From Fallopia convolvulus (taxonomy: Eukaryota; Streptophyta; Magnoliopsida; Caryophyllales; Polygonaceae), in contig OZ024727.1 in NCBI GenBank assembly GCA_964016875.1, forward strand, positions 8,956,091 to 9,020,090: DNA of 64,000 bases, written 5' to 3'. The translations under genes were made by a program, and so were the position numbers. Position 1 is the stretch's first letter. Every line of letters starts with the position of its first letter. A model generated the notes under the pieces. It was not told the DNA's origin. It saw only the letters and a list, made by a program, of their open reading frames with translations, and did no database searches. Below, piece by piece: positions 23,031 to 36,087 of the stretch.

Positions 23031-26000
23031 ATGAACCAGGTAACTTTCTAAAAGCCTTTGATAAGTTTTTAAGTTTGCTTTTGGTTTCCTTGCTTAGTTT
23101 ACGAGATTATTTCACATTGACATTTCATTTGTAATCCAATATCAGCCACTTCCACCCAAAGATGAAAGGATTGTGTCTACCAATCCTTCTCCGGATGCAG
23201 CCATTTCTGGCCCATCAGATGATGGTAGGGGCCAGCCTGGATCTTTAGATGTTGCTGCATCTAACAATACAGGCTATCCACTCAATGCTTTTCCCTCAAT
23301 GGATCATTATTATTATGGAGGTAAGTTGTTTTACTTCCACAAAGTTTTTATTCTTTTAAAGTTGATTGCTGTAGTCCACTCAATGTTTTCATCTAAAGGA
23401 CTACTTTGATCATTAGGATCATTTCTGAATTCACAATAACACATGATTAAAATTGATTAGTCTTATTTGAAGACTTTTCATTGAGATTCTTCATTTTACG
23501 GGGGACCTTATGTTTGAGTGAAACTGGTACTTCTTTATCTTTCTTCAATAAGGTCATTACAGTGATAGATTGATGGGTTAACTCAATCAGACTGAAATCA
23601 TTTTATATATGTTATCACTAATCAAGAAGAGTTTTGCATAATACTATAAGACAGATCAACGCATATCTTGTTAACCAAAAGCTTTTGGCTGAAGTTTATT
23701 TTCTGTGAAGTTATCTTTTTTGTTGTTGTACATGCTGAACTTGTTTGCGATGTAAATTTAAATGATGTCTGCATGCTTTTATGGAATTTTAGAGGCTTGC
23801 GTATATTTAATATGGAATGATCAATGGTTGGAATTGAGAATTTTCTTTCTCTTTAAATACAGGTTATGACACTAGCAGTAATTGGAGTGGATACCCTCAG
23901 TATGCTAATGCTGATGGACTGCAAGTTGTACCTCCAGTAAGTTCAACTTATTTTCTTCTGTTTTGTAGCACAAACTTTCTTTGAACTACCGGACATGTCT
24001 TTCTGATTTTTTTTTCATTCTTTTTTCTGTTTTGAACATTCATTAGGTAATGTATGGTGAAAATACGGCCCTGGGCTTTCATTCTCTGTATGGTTTTAAT
24101 TCTCCCATGCCTTACGGGCAATATTCGCCAGTCAGTACACCTGTGCCTCCAGTGGTTGTAGATAATCAGCTTTTCTCTCCACAACAAGTTCCTTTCTCTC
24201 CATCTTACTATCCACAAGCAGTTGCTACTTCCGTTCCCCATATGTCAGCTCCTGCTCATATTTCTCAGGATGTCATGAATCTTAAAGGTAGTTGCTCGAA
24301 CCACTGCTTATCTTTGGCATCTGAATGTTTAAACTTACTTCTTTCTTGCTTCTGCACTGGTGTAGGAAACCATTCAGTGGATTCTGGAAGTAATGCTAGT
24401 TTCTACAATTTGCATGGGATGTTTGGCTCTGCTGAATCTTTGTCAACTGCATCAACACCCATAGATTTTCCCAGGAGAACAATGTCTCCAATGACATCTC
24501 TTGGAGGATACACGCAACCAATTGGTACATATGACCCAAATGTTTCACAGGTAAGGTTTTATTTTTTTTTCTCCGAAGTTTGTGAACTTTAATGTATGGA
24601 ATTGCTGACATGTATATGATGATGTCCTGTCCAGGCTTTTATGTTGTACCACACTTTTAAGACTTGAAATATGATCTTAGATATGGGAAACTTCCATGGT
24701 AGCTTATTAAGGAAAAAATTGTTTCTTGATTACAAGTTATTCCAAAAAAATGTGAGACATATGTATGGGTTAAGATATCAAATGTAGTTATGGGTAAAGG
24801 TATCCCAAAAATATGTGTTGCTATTGCTAGTGCTCTTTTCGTAGAACCTTGTGTCAGTGAAGAAAAAGGCGTTAGCCCTTAGGCGAACAAAAGCGATAGG
24901 GGTCCTATTGCCTAGGCGCTAGGCGTCAGGCGAAAAGCGAGCGCCTTTCGGATCAAGGCGCTCTTTCTTGCAATTCTTTCTTTGTAGATTAGTACAATGC
25001 TATAGAAATCATGAATTTCTATTATATGATGCAAATTTATAAGTTAGGTACCCTAGAATATTTTCTAATGATGTTCTTAAATAGCAACATGATCTTCTCT
25101 AAGGCAGAAACATATAATGATGACATGATGTTTTGTAATGAATAATGTTGGGTCTTTTAGGAATTAGAATCATTACAGGACAAAAAAAGGATAAAATCAG
25201 ATTAATTAACTAAGCAAGCACACTCACATTGCAGTATTATTGTACAATAGAAAACTAGTGAATATGTTAATTAAGTAGACAAGGAAAGACAAACCGAGAA
25301 TCTGAGATAAGAGTGAGATTAGAAAAGGAATGAGCAAGTAAAAAAAACTAACTAAAATCAGAAAAAAGATTCAACTTTGTACAAAATAGTCCTTTAGAAA
25401 CACAACAGTCATCATGGGAGGGAGAAAATCATAGCCTAAAAAGTAGAACTCTATCAAGTAAAAGCTACAAAACATAGCACTATTATTTTAATTTTTTTCT
25501 TTCCAATTATTTACCCTAAAAATGTCCCCAAAACGCCTGAAGCCAAAAGGCGCTCGCCTTTCACCTCATCGCCTTGACGCCTAGGCGCTCAAAGGCGCTC
25601 GCCCTATGGAAAACGCCCGCCTTGACCATCAAAAGGCGTTTTACTCATCGCCCTAACGCCTAGGCGCTAGGCGAGCGCCTAGGCGGTGCCTTTTTATTCA
25701 CTGCCTTGTGTTTCCTCTGAATACCTTACATTTTAAAACCAAGTATGGGCAAAGAGATTAACTGTTTATTTATTAGTATGGGAATACTTATTTGATTATT
25801 TAAAATATTAATTATACTAAGTGCTAATGAATGGAGCTTTTGCCATGTAAACATAAACCCTACCTTTAATCATTGTACTGTAATAGATTTTTTTTTGTGA
25901 TGGATTCATGGTTTTGTTGTTTCCAATTGTTAAGTTAGTTGCTTCTTATTTAAAAAAATGTTCTTCTTTTTTGGGGTGTGAAAAGTAAATCTTTGTTTAG

Positions 26001-29000
26001 TTTAGTTGTTTCTGCTGCTGCTTTGTGTTTTTATAGTCATCATTGTAGATCTATTTGTGGTGTTGTTGTTGGGCTGTAAATCTTTCTGTCATTTTATTCG
26101 AGGTTTGCGGGCCCTGTATGCTACTGTGGTTTTCCCTTTTCTTATATCCATCAACTATCATGTATTGCTTGTATTTTAGACTTCCAAATAATCCCATATA
26201 GAAAATATATAATATATGGAGAACATTGGTCTCTAATGTAAATCTTTGTTTAGTTTAGTTGTTTCTGCTGCTTTGTGTTTTTTTAGTCATCATTGTAGAT
26301 TTGTAGATGTATTTGTGGTGTTGTTGGGTTGTAAATCCTTCTGTCATTCTGTTCGAGGTTTGCGGGCCCTGTATGCTACTGTGGTTTCCCCTTTCCTTAT
26401 ATCTATCAAGTATTGCTAGTATTTAGGGTTTTGTTAGTTTTGCTTGGGTTACTAAGCGCTTGATTCATTGGCCAGTTGGGCAAGGAACTTTGTGTACACT
26501 GGAGTGTTCCTGAATGACTAGGCAAGCTAGGAACTTGACTATGCTGCGGGGCTCTTATGAATCTAGGGTTTTGTAATAGTTCTGGAAAATTACTAAGGGC
26601 GATGGTGTCAATAACCTACAAAAAATGTCATGTATAGATTTTTTGTTTATTAGTTAGATGACATAAAATGCAAAAATAAAATAATCTAGGTGGGTACGCA
26701 TTGTTTGGGAGAATTTTATAAGGGTTTCTCCACTAAAAACATGTGAGTTCATTCAAATATTAGAAAGCCAGACTTGTGTAAACTTCCCTTAGACTTCTGG
26801 TTTCACGTGTTTTCTTGTGCTCTTCTTCGTTTCCTATCCCGTTAGCTTGAACTTTTGCTTTTCGGTCTCTTTGTGTTTCTGGGCCCGCCAGACCTACCCT
26901 CCCGACGCCTGCTCGGGGCAAGGGTTCATACATCTTGACCCCCAGATCCCGCTCGTACCGGGATCCAACTGGGTAGATGTTGTTGTTGTTGTTATATAAG
27001 TTCGACAGTAAGAGCAGAGCACATATCTGACCGTGCTGTTCTATGTCGCAATTAGAATGGAGAAGATCATAAAGATTAGCCTTTTGTTTGAGAAATTTTA
27101 CTTGGAAACAAATAACACAGATGTCTTGTCTTTTGATTTGTTTTTTGTTTTCAAGCTGGAGTGCCTTCAAAACTGATTTATTTTGTTAAAAAGGCATGAA
27201 GTGTGCTCTGTTAAACTTTGACCCTGTCCATCGAGAGAATAGCTTGGACATGAGAGAGAAGATAAATTACTCAGCAAAGTTTTAATTATTTGATTTTTTT
27301 GGTAGAGAAATAAATTTTCTTCTTTTTTTAGTTGCCAAGAGCTCTTGAGGTTATTCTCTACTTTCATATTATGGAGGGAGGTTGCGGGATACTATGTTCT
27401 TACTTACTTCGGAGAGTAATACATATTCACTTAATCATGAAAAAACCAGTGCCCTTAGTTCTTCTATGGTATCTAATGCCCGTTGTATTGATGTTTCGTC
27501 GACTTATTCACTCAATCCTTCCGATTCATTGGTGTGATTTGTTTGTTGATCATATTTTTTATAATTTGTATTTCATTCCTCTTACTGCAAACTGCAGGCA
27601 TCTCAACAGAGGCCAATGTCTGGATATGGCGTACCAGCAGAGTACTTCACCAGCCAATATCCTTATGATGCCTCTAATCAAAATTCAAGTTTTGCTGGTT
27701 TACGTAGTCCTCAACCAGCATATACTTATCCCAGTCGGCTCTATGTGGAAAAGGGAAGAAGTCATAGAGGGGAGCAGGTCCAAACATTTGTTGTTTCTGG
27801 TGAACGTAATAGAGGGCCTAGGGCTTTGAAGGTAAAGGGGAAGAGCAGTATGGAGAATAATGCTGTTGCTGGTTCTAGTAAAATCGGTCCATCTAGTTCT
27901 GCAGTGAAATTTGAATCCTTCAACCGCCCAGATTTTCCTATTGAGCCTGAGAATGCGAAGTTCTTTATAATTAAGTCATTCAGTGAGGATAATGTTCACA
28001 GAAGCATCAAGTATGGTGTTTGGGCTAGCACTCTGCATGGGAATAAAAAACTTAATGATGCTTTCCAGGAAGCAAAGGAGAGTGGAAACTGCCCTGTTTA
28101 TCTCTTCTTCTCAGTACGTCCTTCACAACAAAGACTGATATTTTTCCAAACTTCTTTATGAGCTTGGCTTGCATTTTTGATAATTTAATGTTTGGGTCTT
28201 GATGTGAATGCTCCATGAATCTTCATTGCACCATCTTTAATCTTGTCCTGACTGTTTACTTTTATGTTGCATATTTAGTCCATCGTGGTACATCACTTTA
28301 TGTTATGTGGAATTGGCTGCAATGTTTCTTTCTTTCCTGCAAATGGTTTTTTTTTTTGAGAAGAATGCAGACTGTTTACATTGATGGGGAAATTCACAGC
28401 TGTCAACCCTCAAATAGTTTTTTTTTTATGCTAACCTTTACCTTTTGCTGCTTGTAAATGTCCTAAGCGACTTGCTCCTTTTATTTAATGTTTGGAATTT
28501 GCTTTTAATTCCATGGACATTTTTATCTTTCTCATTTCCTGATCCTATTTCATGATTTTTAGAAACTGTGGCTTTGACTTGTTTTTCTTGAAGATCTAGG
28601 CATAAGACCTTACTCGATATGCTAAGTTGAATCTTTTGATAACCTGGGCATCTGTTCATCTTTTGTAAAAATCTGGGTTCTTTTTGACCTAATGAGCCTT
28701 CTGCTAAACCATCTGATTGAGAGTGAAAGATGTCCATTTGTATTATGCTTCTGAATTGATATTGGTAGTTTGATATACATAATTTTTTAAAAATTAATCA
28801 TTTTGCATGATTCTTTTGGAAATGCTGTATACAGGTCAATGCCAGCTCCCAATTTTGCGGTTTAGCAGAAATGGTAGGACCTGTGGATTTTGAGAAGAAT
28901 GCAGATTATTGGCAGCAAGATAGATGGACTGGGCAGTTTCCAGTCACCTGGCATATTATTAAGGATGTTCCGAACAATAAATTTCGACACATTCTACTAG

Positions 29001-29755
29001 AAAATAACGATAACAAGCCTGTTACTCACAGCCGAGATTCTCAGGAGGTAAGTTGATTATAAAATGATTGTTATGTCTATTTCTTTGAAGTTTTTGAAAT
29101 TAACACCTATTGTTCGTATATTTTCATAGCCTTGATCTTAATTAGACTTGTAAAACAGTTGCATAAATACCTGTTTACATGTTGAGCATATATTGTATGT
29201 TTCACTAACTGTGGTGCAAGTATAATTTATAGATAGAAATGTATAATTGGAATCTGATAAAACATAAAGGATAAATGATATAGATCAGTATAATCTAGAA
29301 AATTCCCTCGTATAAAGAAATAAGTATGCGGTATGATTCAGAGGGAATTAAAGTCAAAACAACGGAAGTAAATATGAGAATGCTGAGTGTTTTGAGTGAT
29401 GTTGTAGTAATCATCTGTCTCAAAAGGCCTATTTATTTCTTTTACCTTTCACCAAACAGCCCCTCCCGATCCCCTTTTCAGGGGTTTTCATTCTGTCAGT
29501 TCTCACGGTTTGCATAATTTGCAGGTGAAACTAGAGCAAGGCATAGAAATGCTGAAAATTTTCAAGGAGCACGAGGCAAGTATGTGCATCCTTGACGATT
29601 TTGATTTCTACGATGAACGGGAAAGAGTGCTCCAGGAGAGGAAGAACCGTGAAGTGGGTAAAACAAAAACTCCTGAGCCAGTCAATGCGGGTACTATAGA
29701 TAATATATCAGATAGACTCGATGAAGCTCTGAAATTGGAAGATAATACAAAGTAG
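23031..29755 (+). CDS. YTH-domain m6A reader, ECT class (8 coding exons, 547 aa)
   Basis: Reads N6-methyladenosine in mRNA in the cytoplasm and nucleus; ECT proteins control transcript stability and organ growth. Coding exons by GT/AG sites and frame: 23031-23039, 23146-23320, 23863-23936, 24047-24287, 24366-24550, 27598-28113, 28835-29047, 29525-29755; they join without a stop to 548 codons. The N-terminal 340 residues are low-complexity, rich in Y, P, S, Q and G, as in other ECTs, and may drive condensation. The YTH domain spans about residues 349-490 (KFFIIKSFSEDN ... GLAEM). The three aromatic-cage tryptophans are present: W370 (KYGVW), W426 and W431 (DYWQQDRW). The short C-terminal tail is acidic/charged. 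I chose ATG 23031 because the frame is open through the splice into LPPKDERI; a longer 5' start cannot be excluded. The long fifth coding intron carries a hAT element, a local duplication and a SINE-like repeat. Confidence 0.9.
24855..25703. mobile_element. hAT-type MITE with GGCGCTAGGCG-rich arms, in a YTH gene intron
   Basis: Termini CAGTGAAGAAAAAGGC and the complement of GCCTTTTTATTCACTG, flanked by a perfect 8-bp direct repeat CCTTGTGT (24847-24854 and 25704-25711). Both arms are filled with GCGCCTAGGCG-type words that can pair with each other. The middle is A/T-rich and non-coding. It sits in the sense orientation of the host intron, well away from both splice sites. Confidence 0.85.
25987..26410 (+). 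repeat. Two-copy local duplication in the YTH gene intron
   Basis: AAATCTTTGTTTAGTTTAGT through GCGGGCCCTGTATGCTACTG, about 165 bp, appears at about 25987-26155 and again at about 26240-26410 with small indels. The spacing is about 250 bp. It has no coding content. Confidence 0.8.
26905..26996 (+). mobile_element. SINE-like 3' part with TTG tail
   Basis: The text GACCCCCAGATCCCGC, ACTGGGTAGATG and then TTG repeats matches the repeat at 32262-32371, and resembles the 3' half of the plant Au-type SINE that ends in TTG repeats. The 5' part with pol III boxes is not clear, so this may be a truncated copy. Confidence 0.5.
29130..29315 (+). repeat. Segment shared with the first intron of the same gene
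   Basis: The words ACATGTTGAGCATATATTG, GATAGAAATGTATAA and CAGTATAATCTAGAA appear here, in the last intron of the YTH gene, in the same order and orientation as at about 21862-22135 in the first intron. The copies are clearly diverged. This is either an unclassified dispersed repeat inserted twice or an old duplication within the gene. Confidence 0.7.
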
Positions 29756-31783
29756 AAGCTGCTTGATGAAGAGATCAATCTTGAGTGTGCCAAGAGTTGG
29801 CAGCATTGATTGATTGCTTACATGGTATTGATAGGCGGCATAAATTTGCTTTTCATCTTCTCAAGGAGTGCTGTCAGTGGTCATTGTTCAAGATTTATCA
29901 GTTTCAGATTCAGTAAGATGTTTTTTTTTTCCATACAGAATTTGTGCAAGCATTCTTGTTTCTCTCTTGGTATTCCCTCACAATTTGAATCAGGTATGTT
30001 TATCCCATTAGGTATTAATGGGTGTTGCTATTGATATTTCCTTAGATGTTCGTTTTAAAATTTTCTTACCTTCAATATTCGAGCATTTGTATCACCTGCC
30101 CGCTATTCTGTGGGAGGCAAAGTAATAAGGCAAAAATGTGGTAAAGATCATCATGGGGCTGGTTTTCTTTTTCTTTTTCTATTTTTAAAATCATTCCGTT
30201 TGATAGTGGCATAAGTTTGCTTCTAATAATGTAATGAATAATCATTCCGTTTGATAGTGAAGTCCTGGTCTCGTCTTTATTGCATGTAGTTTTGCTATTT
30301 TTGGGCTGTGCACCATCAATGAAGAACTTCATGTGGAAACTATAGTTCATCCTGTAACTCAACCTTAAATGGAGTGGAGTGCTGGTCTGATCCATTGATG
30401 ATCATACTGTAAAATGTAAATGTAAGCTCGGGCCTGTGTCTAGCCCTAGTCTGGACTATACAGACTGTCGTGCTTGCTAGTGACATAAAGGCTAGTCTTA
30501 TTTTTTACACAAGCTTCATAATCATCATAGGATTTTATGAGTCGACAAGCTGGGGTTACGGGAAACTGTGTTTAAGTAACCAACCGAGCACCGGGAGAAG
30601 CCAATCTACACGATGCAATCAATGCATTTAAGAGCTAAATAAGTCCTAATTTACACAGAACGCAGTTTGGCACGACAAACTGGTGCGAGTCCTAAATTTG
30701 TGAAATAAGTTGTCAGAGAATATCAGAAAGATAGACTGAGGTGGGTGCGGAGGAGAGATCAGAAAAATGAAAAAAGAAGAAAAGAAAATAAGAATAACTC
30801 AAGGTCTAAATTTTTCTTACTATGTTAGATTAAAGTCTATAAACTAACCCTATTAATTAAATTAATATTTTAAAAACTAATAATTTGCTTTAATTACCCT
30901 TACTTTCTTGCCTTTTTCATTAAAAAAAGTTAAAACCACCTCATACTTGATCTTATGAAAAACGCCGTCTTTAACCATCGACAAGGTTTTTGGGTGCTCC
31001 ATGCCTAGGTGCCAGGCGAGCCCTAAGTAGTAAGTATTGTTGCCTTTTTACGGTTTAGTAGTGTTATGGAAAAACGTTTATTAGTATTAAAACCATTTAT
31101 AGATGTAAATTTTGTTTAGATGACAGCCAAATTTAGACTGTGATCACAGTCAAAACCATTTATACACTGGTAGATCCAAATTGAGATTTTTTTTGAAGAA
31201 AAAAAACCCATGTGTGGTAGTGTGTGGCCCTTGGCTGGGCCATCTCTGCCTCCCTTGTGCAAATAACACGGTGTGCGCAGAAAACGACGTGTAAAATGAA
31301 AAGATAATACTCCGTAATACACAAAAAAATAAAATAAAATAAAATCCTTATAGGTTAGAAGAAAAAAAATTAATAATAACACAAGCAGCCAATATATTTT
31401 GGCAGTGTGAAATCACCGTAAAACATCCGGTGGATTTCCACCAGACTTCCCTTCTCATTTCTGCGAAGATTCTCCATCTCTATCTCCCTCCTGTTGCAAT
31501 TCAACTCTTTTCTGTTCAATCTTCAGGTTATTGATTTCTCTCTCATTCTTTCAATTTTTTTAATTCCAAGATTGCTAATCTTTTTAGGGTTAACACTACG
31601 CACGTTTTGCTCGTTTCTCTTTCTTCTTCATCTGAAATTATTGATTGTGATTATCCATCCTCGATGTAGAACGTTGATTTTGGTCAATTCGACAAGCCTG
31701 TTGATTTCTCTGTATTATGAGACCTGAATTTTAATTTTGGGCGATTGGACTTCTGACAACCACCGAAAAACTGCTATCATTCA
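29756..31783. other. YTH 3' UTR, intergenic spacer and PEX13 5' UTR
   Basis: The YTH 3' UTR probably ends near 30000-30450. At about 30955-31065 ACGCCGTCTTTAACCATCGA, CCTAGGTGCCAGGCGAGCCC and TTGCCTTTTTA resemble a degraded right arm of the hAT family at 24855-25703. A pyrimidine-rich stretch (31435-31520) and a probable 5' UTR intron precede the PEX13 start codon. No further gene is seen. Confidence 0.5.
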
Positions 31784-32333
31784 ATGGACGGCAACGGGAC
31801 CCAAAATCCTACTGGTAAGATGATTGCATCAACGCTTCTTATCAAAATTTCTTTGTTGCAGACTTTGCGGGTTCTTATCGAATGTTCCCACAAATTTCCA
31901 GTTCTAAAATTGCTCGTCTTCGTACCTATTGGTTGATTGTAGATGATTCCATGCAATTCATTTTTGTGATTATTGGATGAATAAAATGGGATTTTTTTTT
32001 CATTGTTGGATGCAGAATTTTAGCATAGTCAAGATCTGATTGGGCATGTTCAAACTTGAAAGGTTTTTCAGTAATTTATTGTGTTCTGACTTCTGAGCTT
32101 AGTCTGTTGCTGAGTTAACCTTTTCATTTTATTATTGTGTTCTTACTTCTGAGCTTAGTCTGTAGCTGGTTTCTTTCTTTCTTATTATTATTGTTTTCTT
32201 ACTTAGTCCTGTAGCTGATTTCTTTCATATTGTTTTCTTACTTAGTCCTGTAGCTTAGGCTGCTTAGTCAGGGTAAGGGTGCGTACATCTCGACCCCCCA
32301 GATCCCATCCTTACCGGGTTCCACCTGGGTAGA

Positions 32334-32372
<39 letters not shown>

Positions 32373-35260
32373 ATACTATATTGCATGCTAAGATTTCTTC
32401 TGCGATCTTCTTAAGGTTAATTAACTTGTATAGTACTAATAAAGTATAGAATTTCAACAAAAGCACGGTCCAATCCGAGAATTACTGTATCTTTTATGCC
32501 TTTTGTATTCAAAGTTTTCTCTGTATCTGGTTAGCTTTCCTACTTCATCACCCATGCTACTTCATCACCCATGCTATGAATCCTATGATTCTCCACCTGG
32601 GTTCATGCAGCTAAACTGTACAAGTCTGTATCCTGCTTTATACTTTCTTTCGATTTACCAATGTATTGTTATATCTTGATTAAGGTGGTAATCCTCCTCC
32701 AAAACCTTGGGAAAGGTCTGGTTCGTCGTCTGGCCCTGCACCATTTAAACCCCCTTCTGCTGGTAACACTAGTGATGTTGTAGAGGCTTCAGGGACTGCA
32801 AATCCAGGGGAAATAGTCTCTACTTCTGATAGAAATGTTGGTGTCAATACAAATGCACTTGGCAGGCCCCTTCCTTCAAGACCTTGGGAGAATAACAATG
32901 GAACCAGCAGCTATGGAGGTCATAATTCTCTTATAGAGAGGTTTTATCAGTTTTTCTTGCTTATTCTTGCTCTTCTAATAGCTTATACGGACTTCTCTTC
33001 ATTGCAGGCTATGGTTCTGGTATGAATTATAATTCTAGCTACGGTGCTGGAACGTTAGGTGGTGGGATGTATGGCTCTAGCAGCTATGGTGGAGGGATGT
33101 ATGGTAGCGGAGGGATGTATGGTGGAAGCAGCATGTATAGAGGAGGATATGGTGGAGGTGGACTTTATGGTTCTGGAACATTAGGTGGCGGGATGTATGG
33201 TGGTGGTTATGGGGGCGGCATGGGGGGTGGCTATGGAATGGGAGGAATGGGAATGGGGGGGATGGGAATGGGAGGGATGGGAATGGGAGGTCCTTATGGA
33301 CCTCAAGATCCTAATAATCCATATGGTGAACCTTCAGCTCCACCTGGATTTTGGATCTCATTTCTTCGAGTGGTAAGTGTATATGTTATCAGTTTACTTG
33401 TCTTTTACCATTTGCTTGAAGAGTTACTTAAATGTATTCAATGTACTTGCCTTAGTGTTTGAGTGTGCATTGCTCATAAGTTACGCTAGATTGATGAGCT
33501 ACGGATTTGTATGTCAGGGTGCAAGGCTGCATGGAATTTGTTTTGGTATTTGCACCAGTTACTATTTTCATTTTCATTTTCATTTTTTTTTAATTTTTAA
33601 CCTTCCCCTTATTTGTGGAGTGTTCCTAATCATTGCAAATTATGCGGGGCTTTGTAATTAGCTATTATGGGTAGTACTTCAGTAGATTAGCTTGAACATA
33701 TGTTTTGCTTGAGTAAGGCTTTTCATATATGGTATCTGAACATGGTAGTTCACTTGAGAAGGGATGGAGATTAACATTCTGGTGTGTGAGTACAAAAGTA
33801 TATTTAGAGAAAGTTGAACATAATCTTTATGATATGAATGCATAGCCTAGGGGTTGATTCCACCTTATGTCAAAAGGGTGGGACACCTTGAGACCAGTGA
33901 TTGGGTAACCGTTGTGCTTTGGTAGTCAGTCAAGTTCAAAATCTACATGGTTATGACTTGATTTTTTGGAAGTTACATAAATAGATGCTATGAAGCTCTT
34001 GTGGATTGAGTTTCATGTAACATTCTTCAAATTCTTGAAGATTTCTTTCTAGGTTCTTGAAATTAGTAGGCTGTACATTCCAATTGATTGGCCTTTTTAG
34101 CTGTACAGTGGGTATATAACAGGATGTTGCTCAACTTGCCAATGCATTCAAAATGGGGTTAATGCTTCCTGCTGGTAACTACATCCAAACTAGGTCATTA
34201 CTGGTTTACCAAACAATCAAATATTGTTATACTGAGCCCAACTAATCATGTCTAGAAGAATATCTATTAGCTAATGTGTACTGCTGCAGTATTTGATGTC
34301 ATTGTTGCCATCCGTTCTCACATATTTATCGTTGTCATCAGTTCCCACTTACATTTCTGCTCATTATTTATGGTAGATGCAAGGGGTTGTGAGCTTTTTT
34401 GGGCGGATATCTATCCTTGTAGACCAGAATACTCAAGCAGTTCACTTCTTTATGTCTGCTCTTCTTCAGGTATAGCAGCCCTTGTTCCTTGCCTCTCTTT
34501 ACTAGTATGTGATCTTTGAGCCTTGAGCTGTTTGTCTGGTTGTCTATTCTTAATATGTGAGTAAAGTTGTTTGATAAAGGACCCTTCGGCAAGTCTAGGG
34601 ATTTTAGTATATAATGTGAAATCCTCTTGTTCTCACCATTATCATATAATGCTTGGTTCACGATAGGGTTGAACCAAAAAATGCTTAATAAATTTAAATT
34701 CTTCACCTCTAAAAACTGTTTCAACAGCTAGATTAGGTCCATCCTATTTCTTTTGATGATTATTATCTACTTACTTTAAATTAATCTTTTCTTTTATTTA
34801 TGAATTTGTGAGAAGTGGTTTTTATGTAATTTGTAAGTTTTGTTTTGCTTAACCCTACCTTAAAGCAAACCCTGTTTAAAAAGTGAGTCTTGAGTCCAGT
34901 TGTACTTGAATTGATTCGGTTAGCCTTCCCTTTTCAGGTGATTGAAATCCACCCATCTTTTTTTTTGTTCAAGTGGTTTATCAAATGAAGTGAATTGGTC
35001 ATTTGAATTGAATGCTTTGATTAATCTCTTCACATATTATATCTTCGACACAGCTTTTTGATCGCGGTGGCATGTTGTATGGAGAGCTGGCAAGATTTGC
35101 CATGAGACTGTTGGGAGTAAGAACAAGGCCTCCGAAGCTGCAAGGGCCTCAAGGCCCGAACAGATTGCCTGGCCCACAAATGCAGGCTCTAGAGGGACCC
35201 AAGCCAGCCCCTTCTGGCGGAGCTTGGGACAACGTATGGGGGAACGACGTCAGCAAATGA
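31784..35260 (+). CDS. PEX13: Peroxin 13, peroxisomal docking protein (5 coding exons, 309 aa)
   Basis: Peroxisomal membrane protein of the import docking complex, working with PEX14 to receive cargo-loaded PEX5 and PEX7. Exons by GT/AG and frame: 31784-31814, 32685-32918, 33008-33372, 34377-34469, 35054-35260, joining to 310 codons, close to the length of plant PEX13. The N-terminus has PPPKPWERSG and LPSRPWEN, repeated proline-tryptophan motifs. Residues about 89-185 are a glycine/tyrosine/methionine tract (GGGMYGSS, GMGMGG). The peroxin-13 core runs from APPGFWISFLRV through FGRISILVDQNTQAVHFFMS and GELARFAMRLLG (about residues 196-262), holding the membrane-associated part. As in other plant PEX13 proteins there is no C-terminal SH3 domain. 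The tail ends GGAWDNVWGND. The first intron carries tandem repeats and a SINE-like element. Confidence 0.92.
32080..32371 (+). repeat. Short tandem repeats and a TTG-tailed SINE-like element in PEX13 intron 1
   Basis: From about 32080 a phrase like TTCTTACTTCTGAGCTTAGTC, with GTCCTGTAGCTGATTTCTTT variants, recurs three to four times. At 32262-32371 follows the SINE-like text GTGCGTACATCTCGACCCCC, CACCTGGGTAGATG and then about 12 TTG units. The SINE-like part matches 26905-26996 in the neighbouring gene. Confidence 0.65.
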
Positions 35261-36087
35261 GGCCCCCTTTTGTCTTGTTCGGTTTGGGAAGTAAGTAATG
35301 TCGGCTAAATCCTTGCAACCTTGTGAAATTGAAGTTCAATTGCTCCAAACATAGGATTTATACAGGAAATTTGCATGTTACTGCTCTACTCGAGTTTTCA
35401 ATTTAGTACATTTGGCAGATTTTGTATTTTTATTTGGTATGATCAAGTTTGTATTGCCCGTCTTGGTTTGAATTTAATATCAGTGAATGGACTCGGAATC
35501 TATGGTAATGGACACAAATGTAAACTTGTTATGTGTATTGAATAAGATTGCTGAAGTTGAGACTTTTCTTTTGATCTTGTTCGGGAAAGTGCAAGGTATC
35601 ACACATGAGTTGTTGTTTGGTGATTTGAAGATGGAGCAATGGGAATCATATCATACATTGAGAGAGACCCCCACTGTATGTTTGAGCTGGTCTACTCATC
35701 TGCGAGTTCCATAGATCGGATTATACACAGAGCCTCAAAATTGCCCTTCAACAAGAACGTTTTCATCCAAAACAACTAGATACACAAAAACTTTAATCAT
35801 GAATTTCTATAGCTATATTAAGAAGATGCTTTCTAATCTTAATACTTTTCCGGGTTCAAGCTTTCTTCCACGGTCAATCTACTTAACGAAACTTGCGAAA
35901 TTTGATATAATTCATATATCTGGTAAAAGTCTCTGTGCTTTCATTAAAATAAACCATTGACAAAGACACCAATTTTCGTCTGACCATCTCTGGTACATTA
36001 CATACGACCGTCTCAAATGTATTGCGTTCATCTAAAGTCATATCATTGAGGCTCATCTAAGCTCAATTTGCTCTCATACAGCTAGCC
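35261..36087 (+). other. PEX13 3' UTR and spacer
   Basis: Probable PEX13 3' UTR to about 35470. The open frame at 35487-35714 has no recognisable domain, and I do not call it. No repeats are seen before the receptor kinase relic. Confidence 0.4.
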
